From contig KV748177.1 in assembly GCA_001692895.1 (NCBI GenBank), positions 4,998,130 through 5,062,129 on the forward strand: 64,000 bases of DNA. The letters run 5' to 3'. Below, in pieces: positions 22,801-34,385 of this stretch (the stretch's first letter is position 1; every line of letters starts with the position of its first letter). The notes under the pieces were generated by a model. The model was not told the origin of the DNA. It made no database searches and saw only the letters and a list, made by a program, of their open reading frames with translations. The translations under genes and the position numbers were made by a program. The DNA is from Cenococcum geophilum 1.58 (lineage: Eukaryota > Ascomycota > Dothideomycetes > Gloniales > Gloniaceae).

Positions 22801-23417
22801 TCTACTAGTGCGGCCGAAGATATAGGCCATCTTAGCTTAAGCAGTAGGGAAGTGGTCCTTATTAACTTTAAGCTTGTCTTGCAATTAAAGCTTCTAATTA
22901 TTAAATATAAGGTTAGTCCTATCTATAAGCAACGGGGGGTCCGTGACCTTCGCGGACCGTAACGGTGTTAATGCTGTACGTTAGGCTAGGGCCTTAAGGA
23001 CTATAGCAAGTCTCTAGGTGTTTAATGACTTATTGCTAGGTATAGGGGGTTCTCTAGCTTTAAGCAGCTCTTAAAGTCGTTTAATTTTAGCATTGGCTGC
23101 TGCAAGCTCTACCTAGGAGTTTAAGTTAGTTGCTGTTTTACTATTAGAGGTAGTTAAGGGTCCTACAGCGGCTTTACCGGCTGCTGTGTTTCTTGGCATA
23201 GTAGTAGGGGTATTAGGTAATTTCCGATATTTGTTTATTTTTAGGGGTTCTAGTCTATACGTGTCCTATTCTTAGGGTTCGTGTTATATATATCCTTTTG
23301 GTTCTGTCCTGTCCTTATAGTCCTAGTAATGTCCTTAGGGTTCTATCCTATCCTTAGGGTTTGTAGATATATTTAAGTTCCTTCTTAGGAAGAAAGAGTA
23401 GTATAAGCTTTAGATAA
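22801..23417 (-). pseudogene. Gypsy-1 gag N-terminal fragment
   Basis: Gypsy-1 sequence resumes directly after the Gypsy-2 TSD. It carries the 5' part of gag up to the right LTR at 23418. The minus-strand frame is broken by stops. The 93-residue plus-strand frame at 22681-22962 crosses the LTR/TSD boundary and is a chance frame. Confidence 0.6.
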
Positions 23418-23635
23418 TGTTAGTAACTTAGTTAATCAAGGCACGAGTATAGCAAGAAGGATGCATGTAAGCCTATATAATTGGATTGTTTATAAACGAG
23501 GATCTAAAGCTAGAGAAAGGAAAGGAGAAGAAAAGTAGCGCCGGTTAAAGTAGGGTTCTTTTTATACGGTCCTCTAGTTATATAACCGCGAAGTTCTACT
23601 AAGTTTTGTAACTAAGTTCTACTAGTGCCGTAACA
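23418..23635 (-). repeat. Gypsy-1 LTR, right copy
   Basis: TGTTAGTAAC...GCCGTAACA, followed by TSD CACGG at 23636-23640. Confidence 0.9.
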
Positions 23636-23640
23636 CACGG

Positions 23641-24624
23641 AAGCTTTAAAGTTAATTAAGCTGGAGCTTATATTGTATCTAATTACGCTCTCTATAATAG
23701 TATAATTCTTAACCCTACGATAACCTTATATATTATTAATAACTAAATAAGGTTTATAGGTAATATCTAACTAGCTAGTAATTAGTTGTATATAAAATCT
23801 AGTATAGAAACTATTAAAGGCTTCGGAATAGCTAAAGTTACAGTTATTACCCTATTAGGAAAGAAGAAGATTTATTTAAATAAGGCTACGTATATATTAG
23901 GATTTTATATAAATCTAGTCTATAATTAAAGACTTAATAAAAAAGGTGTCTTTTGGCATAATAAGGGTAACTACCTCTACCGTCGTGGTGGCGAGAAGTT
24001 TGTATATTACGGATATTACTATAGTTAGATAACCCTTAAATATAACGAATTAAAGTTAAGGACGGAGGACGCGTCCTTTGCAGCTAAATTAACGGAACCT
24101 CTACTAAATTAAAAGGTAGACGGATAACTTTGGTATAGTTAACTCGGATACGTAGAAAGTACTACTATTAAATAATTGCCTAAGGAAGTAACTAGGGCGA
24201 TTTTATAAGGCCCTATAATAATTAAATATAAGACCTATATAGTTAGCAAAGCTTATAAGATTATATTAAGAAGGACACCTATAGATAAGGTAACGAGGCC
24301 CTTCTACTATATACACGTGGATTTAATTTAGGAAATTAAAGCCTATAATAGATATAAATACGCAATATATTTCCTTAATAATTTAATACAAATAAATAAG
24401 GTTAAAATGTTCGCGCAGAAGTTATTAACTACTTAAGTAATTATTAAGTATTGTAATACAGTTAAGCGCCGCTATAGCTTTAAGGTTATTATAATCTATA
24501 TTAATAATAAAACATCCCTTAGAGGTAAATTTAATAACTAGGTCGCCGACTAAGGTATTATAGTAAAGTACTTAGCTCTAAGTATACTAGAATAGAACGG
24601 TCCTGCGGAACGTTTTAGGGGGGT
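23641..24624 (+). pseudogene. Copia-1 protease and first half of integrase
   Basis: About 23690-23760 reads as the protease D-S/P-G/T-A-T box and following I-I/V-N-N, with RIP changes in the Asp-Ser-Gly. About 24300-24450 is the integrase core (Y-I-H-V-D-L). About 24590-24620 reads E-stop-N-G-P-A-E-R, the E-Q-N-G-x-A-E-R box carrying the last catalytic Glu. Copia-2 interrupts it immediately after. Confidence 0.75.
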
Positions 24625-24787
24625 TGTTAGTGTTACAGGGTAACTCACCGATGCTACTCAAGTAGACATAGTGAATGTTGGTTATAAAGCTTGTTGTTCA
24701 GAATTAGGGGGTGGGTAAGGAACTTAAGGTTCCTCACCACGCTAGTGCCGCGGCGACACGTGACGACCGCTTGCCCTATTCCCGACA
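24625..24787 (-). repeat. Copia-2 LTR, left copy
   Basis: TGTTAGTGTTACAGGG...ATTCCCGACA. Confidence 0.92.
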
Positions 24788-25299
24788 CTAGTAACTCTTC
24801 TTTTGTAGTTGCCATCTATATACACTTATAGATTGCTACCATATAAAGATATAAAGCTAAGGAGAAGAAGAAGAAGAAGAAGAGCGTTAGGGGTTAACGC
24901 GAAGACGAGGGAGCCGCCAAGGCGCTAGGAGTAAGCGGGCTAATGGCGATTTTCTATACCGGGTATAGAAAATCCTAATTGGCTAGCTTAACGAATAGCG
25001 TCGGTAAAACTACACCGCCACCCGAATTAATTAGGCGCGGCGCTCTTAGCAAGAATCTAACTAATTAAATAACTTTAACCGGCAGTCGAAGTTCTATAAG
25101 ATCTTAACTTCTTTAAACTTCCTTTTTAACCTAACCTTTAACTTATATATGTAGAGTATTTGTATTAATAAACGTCTCTAGTGCCTTATTTAGGTTTGCC
25201 TTTATTATTATATTTACTAAGTTATCTTGGCTATTAATCTATTAAATTTTAAAGAGTTTTTAACGCTTATAGGACTGTTAAAGTGCCATAATATTAATT

Positions 25300-27760
25300 A
25301 TAAGGCGCTTCTTCTTTATGGTACTAAGCTTAACTAAATATTTATAGAGGGAATATAAGTTGGTGTATACGATTATAGGGATAATAGGAAGTTTAAGTCG
25401 ATTTATAATTATCTTAAGGGTAGTTCTAATTATAATTGCCATATTAACTCCGCTAACTATTCTATATATTTCTAATACTAGGACGCTTTAAGTAACGCGC
25501 TTACTCTTAGTTAAGCTCTAATAGATAAGATTACTATAGATTATAAAGTTATTCTCTCTAGTAGATTTATTTGTAATAATAATTTTATATCCTAGCTAGG
25601 AGCTAAAATCTTTATTATTTACGAACGATCTATTAATAAACACGAAGAGCTTAGTAGTGGGAAGATTAATAGGTATATAGAGTAGTCCCTAATTAAGATG
25701 GCTTATTTACCAGAAAAGACGCTTATTTAGGTTAAGAATATTATCCTTAGTTAGTTCCTAGTGTTAGGCGGCAATAGAGAGATTAAAGGAAGCCTTAGGT
25801 TGATAGATAGAAGTAATATAAGCTTTACAAGCGCGTTACTCTACATATCCTTACTTTAGAGAATTAACGTTAATAACGTTAATCTTCTTGCCTTAACCCT
25901 TCTAGCGTAAAGTAATAGAATCCTTGTTTAGGGAGAGGATACATCTATTAAAGAGTAATAGTGTTATTAAATTAAGTCTTTCCTTTAGCTTTGCTATAAG
26001 GTTTACCTTTACTAGCTTATCCTCTTTAAGGGCTAAAAATTGGTCGTCTCCTAAAATAATTATATTATTAGTTTATATGCCAATAATTCCGAATAGAGTT
26101 CCCGTAGTTATAATAAGGAAGTAGGGATTAAATATAGAAGTAGTTATTAAAAGCTTCTCTTTATAGTGCTTGCTATAAGTAGCCCACTAATAGGTTTCTA
26201 CCTCTGTGATTCCGTATAATAGCTTAAGGACAACTATAATTGTATCTTTAGGATATTAGTGGCAAATTTGCTCTAGAAAATATGCCAATATTAAGCGCTA
26301 AAGGTATATCTCTAATTAGGTGTAGGCCTAAGTAATATCTTATAAATAAACCGCCATTCTATTCTTTATTAAGGAGAGAGCTAGCGTAATAATAACTCGC
26401 TAACTAGCTTGTTAAATTATAAGGGATTACATAAGGGTTACTTTCTTACTATTATCGTTATAACCTTAGATAATAAGCCTTAATTTCTTAAATGGGGCGT
26501 TAGTAGCTTTACCCTTAATCTTATTAACTATTCTTAACTTAAAGATGCAAACTCTATTNAACTTAGTAGGGTTATACTTCTTAAATTTAAAGACTCCTCT
26601 TATAATAAGACTGTTAATCTCCTACTTATTAGATGCTTAAAAAGGGTCTTTTAAAGTTATAATATAACCTTCCTTTTAGAGCTATTTTACAAGTTTAAAG
26701 TTAGCCTTCTCTTTAGCTGTTATAAAGGCTATTAATAACTTAACTTTACTTTTAATGGCGGCAATAAATTGCTCTTTAAGGTTAACGAGATATTAGTAAT
26801 TTTATAATCCCTTTAGGCGACCTCTACCGCGTTATGGTTACGGCATATCTACTATAATTATATTGGAATTGCAGTCGCCTTCTAGGGTATATTAATCGTG
26901 GTTCTCCTCTAGGGCATCTTCTAGGGTATTCTCCAAAGGCTTAGAACTGTTATCTTTATAGTAGGGCTTAATAGTAATTAAACGGAATTAAGTGGGCCCG
27001 TAAGGCATCTAAATAGTATAAGCTTAACTATTAGTTATAATAAGTTTATATAGGCCTAACTATTCTCCCTTTTTATGCTATACGCGTACCTTAGACTAGA
27101 GTGGCAGATTAAGCGTAGTTAAGGTGTTTAGGCCATTTCTTATTCCTAGTACGTCGTTAACCTAGCGCATGGCGTAGAGATATCATACCTCCTTTATTGC
27201 CTTATAAATAGCCTTAGCTTATTATATAACGGAGGAAGATAGTAAAGAGTTATTAGTTATTTAAGGGTAGGCGCTAAAGACTAGTAACGTAGGTATAAGC
27301 CTATTTAGGTTAGCGGAATCGTTAATAGCCTTAACAGCTATTTATAAGATAAGCTCTTTACTAGCGCCCTCTAGTTCTAAAGAAATAATCTTATATACGC
27401 GGCGTAATAGCGCGTAATATCGCTTTACTTTTTTAATACTATTATATGCCTTAATAGGGACTTCCTTAACCTTAATTGCCGTTACCTTTACCTATTGCCG
27501 AAACTCTGCAGATAAGAAGTTCTTTTCTGCGTTGTAGATAATTCGGTTAGGGGGTCCTAGGTAAACATTAATCTAGTATAATTAAAGAGTATTCTATACG
27601 TTCCTAGCTAATATATCCTTTAAAAAACGTACGGCTTAGAAAGAGGTTAAGAAGTTAATAACTTAAAGTACTGGCTTGCCGCTAAGATATATAACGTTAA
27701 TAATAATATAGAAGTTAAAGTTGTAGTTATCTTTAAGGGTAAACTTAAATTGGCTAGGGG
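25300..27760 (-). pseudogene. Copia-2 integrase, RT and RNase H
   Basis: The minus-strand reading shows integrase at 27200-27760, RT between about 25700 and 27100, and RNase H with the S-K-R-V-T-x-S-V-L stretch at 25440-25510. All frames contain multiple stops. Ambiguous bases occur near 26560 and 27774-27801. Confidence 0.7.
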
Positions 27761-30560
27761 ATTTCTAGTTTATNTAGTAGTAATAGNAGTACTTTATAAG
27801 NTGCTTAATTGCCTTAACCTTAACTTTATAACCTACTTGCTAAAGAACCCTAAGTAATTGGTAAACAGATAGGTGGCTAAAACGACGGTGTAGTTAACGT
27901 AGCTCTAACTTAGTTAGGTAGCTTTAAGCAACACTCTTTTCTAGTTAATAAAGGAGCAACTAGGGGTGACCCTATTTGCGCATAACGGGTACCTAATTAT
28001 CTTCCTAAATAAGCACATTCTTAAGGTTATTAAGCTTAACGCCTAATTTATTTATATCTTTAATGCAAAATAGAAACGGAGTGTTTATAGGAATAACGTG
28101 GAAGGTAATATATCCTAAGGGGGTTTAGACCCTTATTGTGCTAAGAGAGACTATAATACCCTTACTAAAACAAATTGTATATTAGCCTGCCGTTAATTAG
28201 TTAATCTAAATAGAGCTATTAAGCTACTAAAGAGCTTAAACTTAATATTCTCCTACTATAGATATTTTTGCGGCTCTAGTATCTGGCATAATACTATAGA
28301 AGACATTTGCCGAGTATCTGTCGTTAAATAAGAACGTGGAACTCTCCTTTAGCTTATTAAAGATATTTAACTTCGTAATAGAATAGAGCATAGATTAGTT
28401 ATTAAGAATAGCGACGGTTTATATACCATCCACCTTACTATACTTAGTGAAGTATTAGTTGGGAGAGTAGTCCTTAATTTCTATATCTATAAGGAGTTGT
28501 TTAGTCTTATTAACCTCACCCTTAAGATCTTCTACACCTTTATATTAAACTAGGAAGCTTTAGAAGTAGGCCGTAGTAACCTTATAGTTTCTAACGTTTC
28601 TTATACTCTAGCGAAACTTATTATATACCTCTTTTCGTCTATTAAGGGGGTGCTTAGTTAACTAGCAATTTGGCTTCTTATAAACGTAATACTTTTTTTA
28701 GTAATTACTTTAAAATAAACCTCTATAAGGACCTCCACAATTGCCTTATAGTTGGCGTTAATTATACCCTTTACTATATCCCCTACCACGATATATTTAA
28801 TTAGTTTAGTTATAGTTGTGTTAATCGTCTAGGTTAATTAAAGTAGGTTAAAGTTAAGTGTTAAATTGCTATACTTCTTAAGAATATAGAGCGGTGCCGA
28901 TAGAGGATCTTAATTAAGCATATACTCCTTTATAAGTATTTACAGGATTAAAGAGAGCAAGGTTGTATTCTTTAACACCTTAGCATACGCTAATAACTTA
29001 ATTATATAGGCTAAAGTCCTTTTAATATAATTTAGATAAACCACGCTAAATTATCTAAAGTTAATTAAAGAGCTTTTAAAGATAATTAAGTCAAGAAACA
29101 CCTAGGTTTATAGCGATAATCCTTAAGAAGGTAGTCTCTCTCTATTCCGATATATACTGTTACTTATTCTCTTCTATTTTAAAGTGGCATCTTAACTTAT
29201 ATATTATACGGTTAAAATTATACCCTTTTCCTACTAAACGATTATAGTAGAAGGTACTGGCGCGGCCTTTAAGTATAACGGAATAGGCGTTATAATATTA
29301 GTTAAGTTCTAGTCCTACCTTCTAATAATAGTCGTAAAAGATACGTAGCTTTAAATTAAGGATATTATATAGCTCCCTGCTAAACTTCTTTTCTTAGTCT
29401 AAATAGAGCTTCGTAAGATCCGTAAGCAACTTTAAGATGCCTCTAAGTGGTGCTAGGTCAGGTTGAGATTGCATTTAAGATTAAGGAGGTAGGAATTGTA
29501 TTATAGGCTGTAGTGGGGACGTAGAGCTCGATGGAATAGAGTATGGTACTTAATCTTACTGTGGGAGAGTTTGAAGGTTATTAAGTCGCGAAGTAGGGGG
29601 TTCTAGAGTAATAGAACTAGAGTACGTCTTTAGTGGCGTATTGCTTGGATTCCATTATAAGTTAAGCTTCTTTATAGTGCGTAGTTAGTGCTTAATCTCT
29701 TATAGAGTCCATTTATGTTCTTCTTTTACTTTAATAATATGCTCCTAAATATATCTCTAATACCTCCCCCGTCTATAGGGATAAATACTTTATACTTCCG
29801 AAGGAAGTTACGGAAGTCCTATATAAGATCCTTATATATAGGAACCTATATTTCCTTTATCCATCTAATAAAGTCCTTCTTTATATAATACCATAGTATA
29901 GTGTTATTATATTTGCTGTCTTTATAGTATGCCATGCGGTATAATAAGAATCTATTTAGCTCCTTTTACTTAGCGGTTATAAAGTCGGTTATAGGTCTGT
30001 CCTATATCTCTGGGTTAATATCTTTCTTATACTTCTTTAGATAGGTTAACGCTATAATAACAGTTATTCGACGTGTAGAGAGTGTTAAGAATATAGGGAT
30101 AGCGTGCTAGTAGAACTTTAATAGTCTGGCAGAGCTAAAATTATTATAAGGTAAGGGCGCGCTAGTAACTGCCTTAGATGCTGATAAAGTATAAGGGCCA
30201 GAGAGCGCGTTATTAACGTAATTTTGATGTAGCAGGGCCGCTAGGAACGTGGCAGAGTGTTAAAAGTGTTGTTTTTGACGCGTTTCGGACGTTAACTTAG
30301 GACCTTAGGTTTAGTGACACTTCTGACCTAAAGTACTTAACCAAATCTTCGTAAATGTGGTTGTTCTGCGTAATAGACGCAACTTAGTATCTCTTAGTAC
30401 TTAGTAATACTTCTGTTACTAGTTTTCCGCAAGTCTAAAGTAGCACAGTATCGCTGGGATCCATTCTATATAAGCGCATATAGCACCCCTACACGAGACT
30501 ATCTCTTCTGTTAAGAACCTTGCTATTTTGTAGTTGACTATATGTTTAACCACTAATCAG

Positions 30561-30723
30561 TGTTGGTGTCATAGGGTAACTCACCAATGCTACTCAAGTA
30601 GACATAGTAAATGTTGGTTATAAAGCTTGTTGTTCAGAATCAGGGGGTAGGTAAGGAACTTAAGGTTCCTCACCACGCTAGTACCGCGGCGACACGTGAC
30701 GACCGCTTGCCCTATTCCCGACA
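30561..30723 (-). repeat. Copia-2 LTR, right copy
   Basis: TGTTGGTGTCATAGGG...ATTCCCGACA, followed by TSD GGGGT. Confidence 0.92.
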
Positions 30724-30728
30724 GGGGT

Positions 30729-33240
30729 AATTATAATAAAGTCTTAATATATATAAATTAAAGTATAACTACCTAAAGAACTCTAGCCTAAGGTCTTTAA
30801 AGCAGTAATATATGTAATAAATAGAACACTAAGCCGACGGCTTAACTAGAAGACCCCCTTTAAAAAGCTTTAGTTAGTAATAAGTCTCTTACTAACTAAG
30901 CTAAATATAGCTCACTTACGTGCCTACGGCTATAGAGTATACCTACTTAAATATATATTCCTTATACCTAAAAGCTTGCTCCTAGAGCCTATATTAGGTA
31001 TTTAGTAGGGTATAATTTAATAAATATCTTTTAAATATATATACTAAGTAAAGGGAAGGTAATTCGTATAAGAGACGTTATATTTAATAAATAACTTGTC
31101 TATAATAATAGCTAGCTAAATCTAGTAAATTTACTTTAGGAGAAAGCTAATTAAATACTGAAAGTAATTAACGTAATTAACCCTAATAGGACGCTCTAGG
31201 AAGACCTAGTAGATAATATAAGTAAGGACAATAAGATTCTAGATAAAATTTAAGTTAAAAATAACGAAAATTGACGTGTAGATTCTCGTGGAAATTAGGA
31301 CCGTAAGGAGCTAGATACTTAAGGTAATAACGCAATTATAGTAGACACCTTTAAGACCGATTCTCTACCTAGCCTTTTTACACTAGAATTAATACTAGAG
31401 CCTTAATTAATTTCCACTAATATAGAATCCTTAATCACCTTTAGGTCCTCCGCTCTATTAACCTATTAACGCCCTAGTTTTAAATATATTAAAATTAACC
31501 TAGAGGAGTTAAGGAAAAAGGACTTAGCTAAGGTCTCTAAGGATAATATTATATAAGGAAGAAGATTAAAGAAGCTAATAAAGCGAAATAAAGCCTATTT
31601 AACTTACCTTAAAGAGGTAGACACCTTCTAACTATTTTAAGCAGCCTTTTATGCAGGGCTTAAATATTAAAGGAAAATATATTATAATAAGCTTCTACTT
31701 CTACCTAAGAATTAAAAGGAGCTGCTAACTCACTAGTATAAAGCAGAGTTCCTAGTAGCTGCTATAAAGGAGTATACAGACCTAGACAATCGTAGAACGT
31801 TTAAAGCCGTAGATAAGATACTATTAATTAAAACTATACCTATTACCTATGTATTTACCTATAAAATAGATATGGACGAATACCTAATAAAATTTAAAGC
31901 CTAACTTTATGTTAGAGGTAACCTATAAAAGTTAATCTATAAGGACACCTATGTAGCAACTCTAGCAGCTAGAGTCTTTAGAGCTTTTATAGCAATTATC
32001 GCAGTATTTAATTTAGATATTTGGCAAGGTAACGCTGTTAACGCGTTTGCGAACAGCCTAATCGACAAGATAGTCTACATTAAGTGTCTAAATGGATTTA
32101 CTATTAAGGGTAAATATCTACTACTACACAGAGCTCTCTATAGGCTTTAATAATCGCTACGTCTTTAGTATAACAACTTTAGCAATTAACTCATTAAATT
32201 AGGGTTAAAGCCCGTTAGTAGAGAGCCGTATCTTTACTATAATAACTTACTAATTATATTCTTCTATATAGACAATATCTACGTCGCCTCTACTAGAGAA
32301 AATTAATTAGAGCTTTAGAGCTTTAAGGAAGCACTTATAAAGAAGTATAAGATAAAGGACCTAAGTAAACTATTCTAGTTTTTAGGAATTTAAGTCTTAA
32401 GAGACAGAAGCTAAAGAAAGCTATAGCTCTATTAAGACTTCTATATTAAGAAGATTGCTAATATATTTTACCTAACTAATATGCGCTTAGTTAGTATACC
32501 TATAAGCACTAATAAGCTCCTACCTAACCTAGAGAAAGCGTTAAAGTAGGAGATCTACGTCTACTAAAGGATAGTCGGATTACTACTTTATATAACCTAT
32601 ATTATAAGACCTAATATAGCTAAAGCTTTAAGTAAGCTATTAGAGTTTCTATAAAACCCCTTACCTCTACACAACGCCGCGGCCTATTAAGCAATTACCT
32701 ACCTTTATTAGACGAGGACACTTACGGTTAAATACTCGGGTTAGAATATAGGGAGTTAAGCCTTTATAGGGGCAAGTAACGCGGCGTTTAGAGATAATTT
32801 AATAAGCAGACGTAGTACGGAAGGATATTTGTTCACCCTATTCGGAGGAGTAATTAATTAGCGCTCTATAAAGCAGACGCTAGTAATAAAGTTAAGCATA
32901 AAGGTAGAGCTTACGGCTCTATCCCATGCAGGAACTAAGTTAATTTAGTAGAGTCGCTTCTTTAAGGAAATTAAATTATCCTTGGATAAGGAATAAACGA
33001 TTAGCTATAATAATCTATAGATAATTAGACTGCTTATAAAGAACGGATAAGAGCTCTTTATAAAGCTTTAACACGTTAATATATACCACCACTAGCTACG
33101 CTAAGAAGTACGCGATAGTTAAATTAGAATTAATTAGATACCTACCGCTGCTATAGTTGCAGACGGCTTAACAAAGGCCCTACCGCGTTAGAAACACGAG
33201 GGGTTCGTTTAATATTAAATCTCGTTAACATTAAGGATAT
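30729..33240 (+). pseudogene. Copia-1 integrase end, RT and RNase H
   Basis: It continues the protein broken at 24624: about 30810-30870 reads N-R-T-L-S-R-R-L-N-stop-K-T-P-F. About 32255-32290 reads F-F-Y-I-D-N-I-Y, the RT catalytic box with RIP changes. About 33065-33110 reads H-V-N-I-Y-H-H, and about 33160-33210 reads A-D-G-L-T-K-A-L-P-R with H-E-G-F, the conserved end of Copia RNase H. Confidence 0.8.
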
Positions 33241-33340
33241 AATTTAATTTAATTTAGATAATATTTAGACAAGGTAACTCTAGGGAGGATTTCTTTAATT
33301 CAACACCAAATTGATATCGTGACTTTTTCTATTTTCTATT

Positions 33341-33368
33341 TAGCTGCTCAGTCAAGACTGAGCAGCTA
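33341..33368 (+). other. Perfect 13-bp-stem hairpin at the Copia-1 polypurine tract
   Basis: TAGCTGCTCAGTC, loop AA, GACTGAGCAGCTA, running straight into GGGGGG and the LTR start. A similar hairpin sits at the same place in Copia-3 (40424-40454). Confidence 0.85.
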
Positions 33369-33374
33369 GGGGGG

Positions 33375-33642
33375 TGTATCAAACATTGAGGTCACTGTTA
33401 AGTACCACCTTATGACTTACACCCTGTTTCTTGCCATCGTATGTCTTACTATCTATTTTCTATTACCTATTCATTACCTATTACCGACTGAGTGGCAATG
33501 TCGACCTGGTGGCGATTGAGTAATAGTTCTAAATCGTCGTTAGTGTCGTTGTCAGTCCTTTGCCCCTACCNCATGTATATAGAGAGCTTCTAGAGCCAGC
33601 TTCAATCGACAGAGTTCTTATGAGTGACTTGTCCGTCCGACA
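33375..33642 (+). repeat. Copia-1 right LTR
   Basis: Starts TGTATCAAAC after the G-run and ends GTCCGTCCGACA. Its core (CATGTATATAGAGAGC, AGAGCCA, TTCAATCGACAGAGT) resembles the reverse complement of the Copia-3 LTR core, including the TATA-like promoter, so the two families are related. The partner LTR is off the left edge, so the end is inferred from the TG...CA rule and the following ankyrin frame. Confidence 0.7.
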
Positions 33643-33735
33643 GCTGCTTAAGACGGGTAAGGTCGACGTCGAGTCAAAGGACGAGTACAGTCGGACGCCG
33701 CTAGTAGGTTTAGCTGCTAAATTGGCCGTAGTATA
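33643..33735 (+). pseudogene. Ankyrin-repeat fragment interrupted by Copia-1
   Basis: From the LTR end one frame reads LLKTGKVDVESKD, then SRTPL and an Ala-Ala turn, a typical ankyrin repeat, before a TAG at about 33737. Copia-1 probably inserted into an ankyrin gene or pseudogene, with the other half off the left edge. The stop and the altered helix residues look RIP-derived. Confidence 0.6.
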
Positions 33736-34385
33736 GCTATTTAAATTTAATACGCGTTAGAGATAGTATATAAGTTACACTAAATACGCGCCTATAATCT
33801 CTTAGACGCTTTATAGAGGAATTTAGGGGGGTATAGGGGGGCTAGGGGTAGCGCGAGGTTCTATTGGCTTAGGAGTTCGCAGGAATTAGTCTGAGCCGCT
33901 AATTAGCTCAAGAGTTTGCACGAGTTTGCAGAGTGGGGCTGTGGCTTCGGAGTGGTGCCATGCAACGCCACAAATTCCTCGGAGAAGCGGCTGAGGCCGC
34001 TCGGGTGGCTGTTACATTAAGCATGCCCGCACGTGCCCACTGGGGTCTGATTTATGAAATAACCAATACCTCGGCCAGGAGGATTCTCTTCCCAAATAAA
34101 TTGTCACGATGAGCCTCATAATCGGTTTACTTTCAGGTACTGAACCATTGACATTCGGTCGAGCATCAAAGGAATGTCTAGGGACTTTGATATATAACGG
34201 ACTGCATCTGCGGGATCGAAAAAAGGTAATCCCACACCTTAACAACCACAATCATATAGCTACAACGACTATCAGTTCCTCTTCACTTCATCTATCACCA
34301 TTAGGATAGAGAAATCTTAACTCTCGAACGCAGCTGAATTAGTCATTGGAGGCGAAGTTCTCCAACCGAACCGCAACTTGCAACA
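33736..34385. other. Intergenic: RIP boundary and hydrolase upstream region
   Basis: AT-rich RIP-like sequence continues to about 33800, then composition becomes normal. G-runs lie at 33824-33847. Short frames on both strands at 34012-34309 have no recognisable domain. No TATA box can be assigned with confidence. Confidence 0.5.

Larger units (their letters stand above)
5118..23635 (-). mobile_element. Gypsy-1: chromodomain Gypsy retrotransposon, interrupted
   Basis: LTRs of 218 bp lie at 5118-5335 and 23418-23635, flanked by the 5-bp duplication CACGG (5113-5117 and 23636-23640). A C-run at 5338-5347 is the polypurine tract on the minus strand, so the element reads right to left. The order on the minus strand is gag, zinc knuckle, RT, RNase H, integrase, chromodomain, i.e. 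Gypsy/chromovirus. Removing Gypsy-2 (11265-22795 plus one TSD copy) and the composite repeat at 7341-8441 leaves about 5.9 kb, a normal length. Coding DNA is heavily RIP-mutated. Confidence 0.9.
24625..30723 (-). mobile_element. Copia-2: complete Copia retrotransposon nested in Copia-1
   Basis: LTRs of 163 bp lie at 24625-24787 and 30561-30723, flanked by GGGGT (24620-24624 and 30724-30728). On the minus strand gag is to the right, integrase at about 27200-27760 (with G-K-P-V-L and R-Y-H-A-x-L-R-R-A-Y) and RNase H at about 25300-25560 (S-V-L-x-x-E-I-Y). Integrase before RT makes it Copia. Length is 6.1 kb. The interior is full of RIP stops while the two LTRs differ at only about eight positions, all transitions. 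Confidence 0.9.
1..33642 (+). mobile_element. Copia-1: outermost Copia LTR retrotransposon, split by three insertions
   Basis: This plus-strand Copia element is visible in four pieces: 1-122, 5103-5117, 23641-24624 and 30729-33642. Excising the inserts at their target-site duplications rejoins it. Domain order is gag end, protease, integrase, reverse transcriptase, RNase H, which defines Copia. The right LTR is 33375-33642; the left LTR lies outside the window. All coding pieces are littered with TAG and TAA codons that replace expected CAG, CAA and TGG, as RIP would do. About 4 kb of the element is visible. It is dead, and it is the oldest layer of the stack because every other element in 1-33642 lies inside it. 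Confidence 0.85.

Noticed and set aside
25924..26124. 66-aa plus-strand frame
   Set aside because: Antisense to the Copia-2 RT region. Chance frame.
34012..34309. Overlapping 66- and 79-aa frames upstream of the hydrolase
   Set aside because: They mirror each other on opposite strands, with no domain or intron signals.
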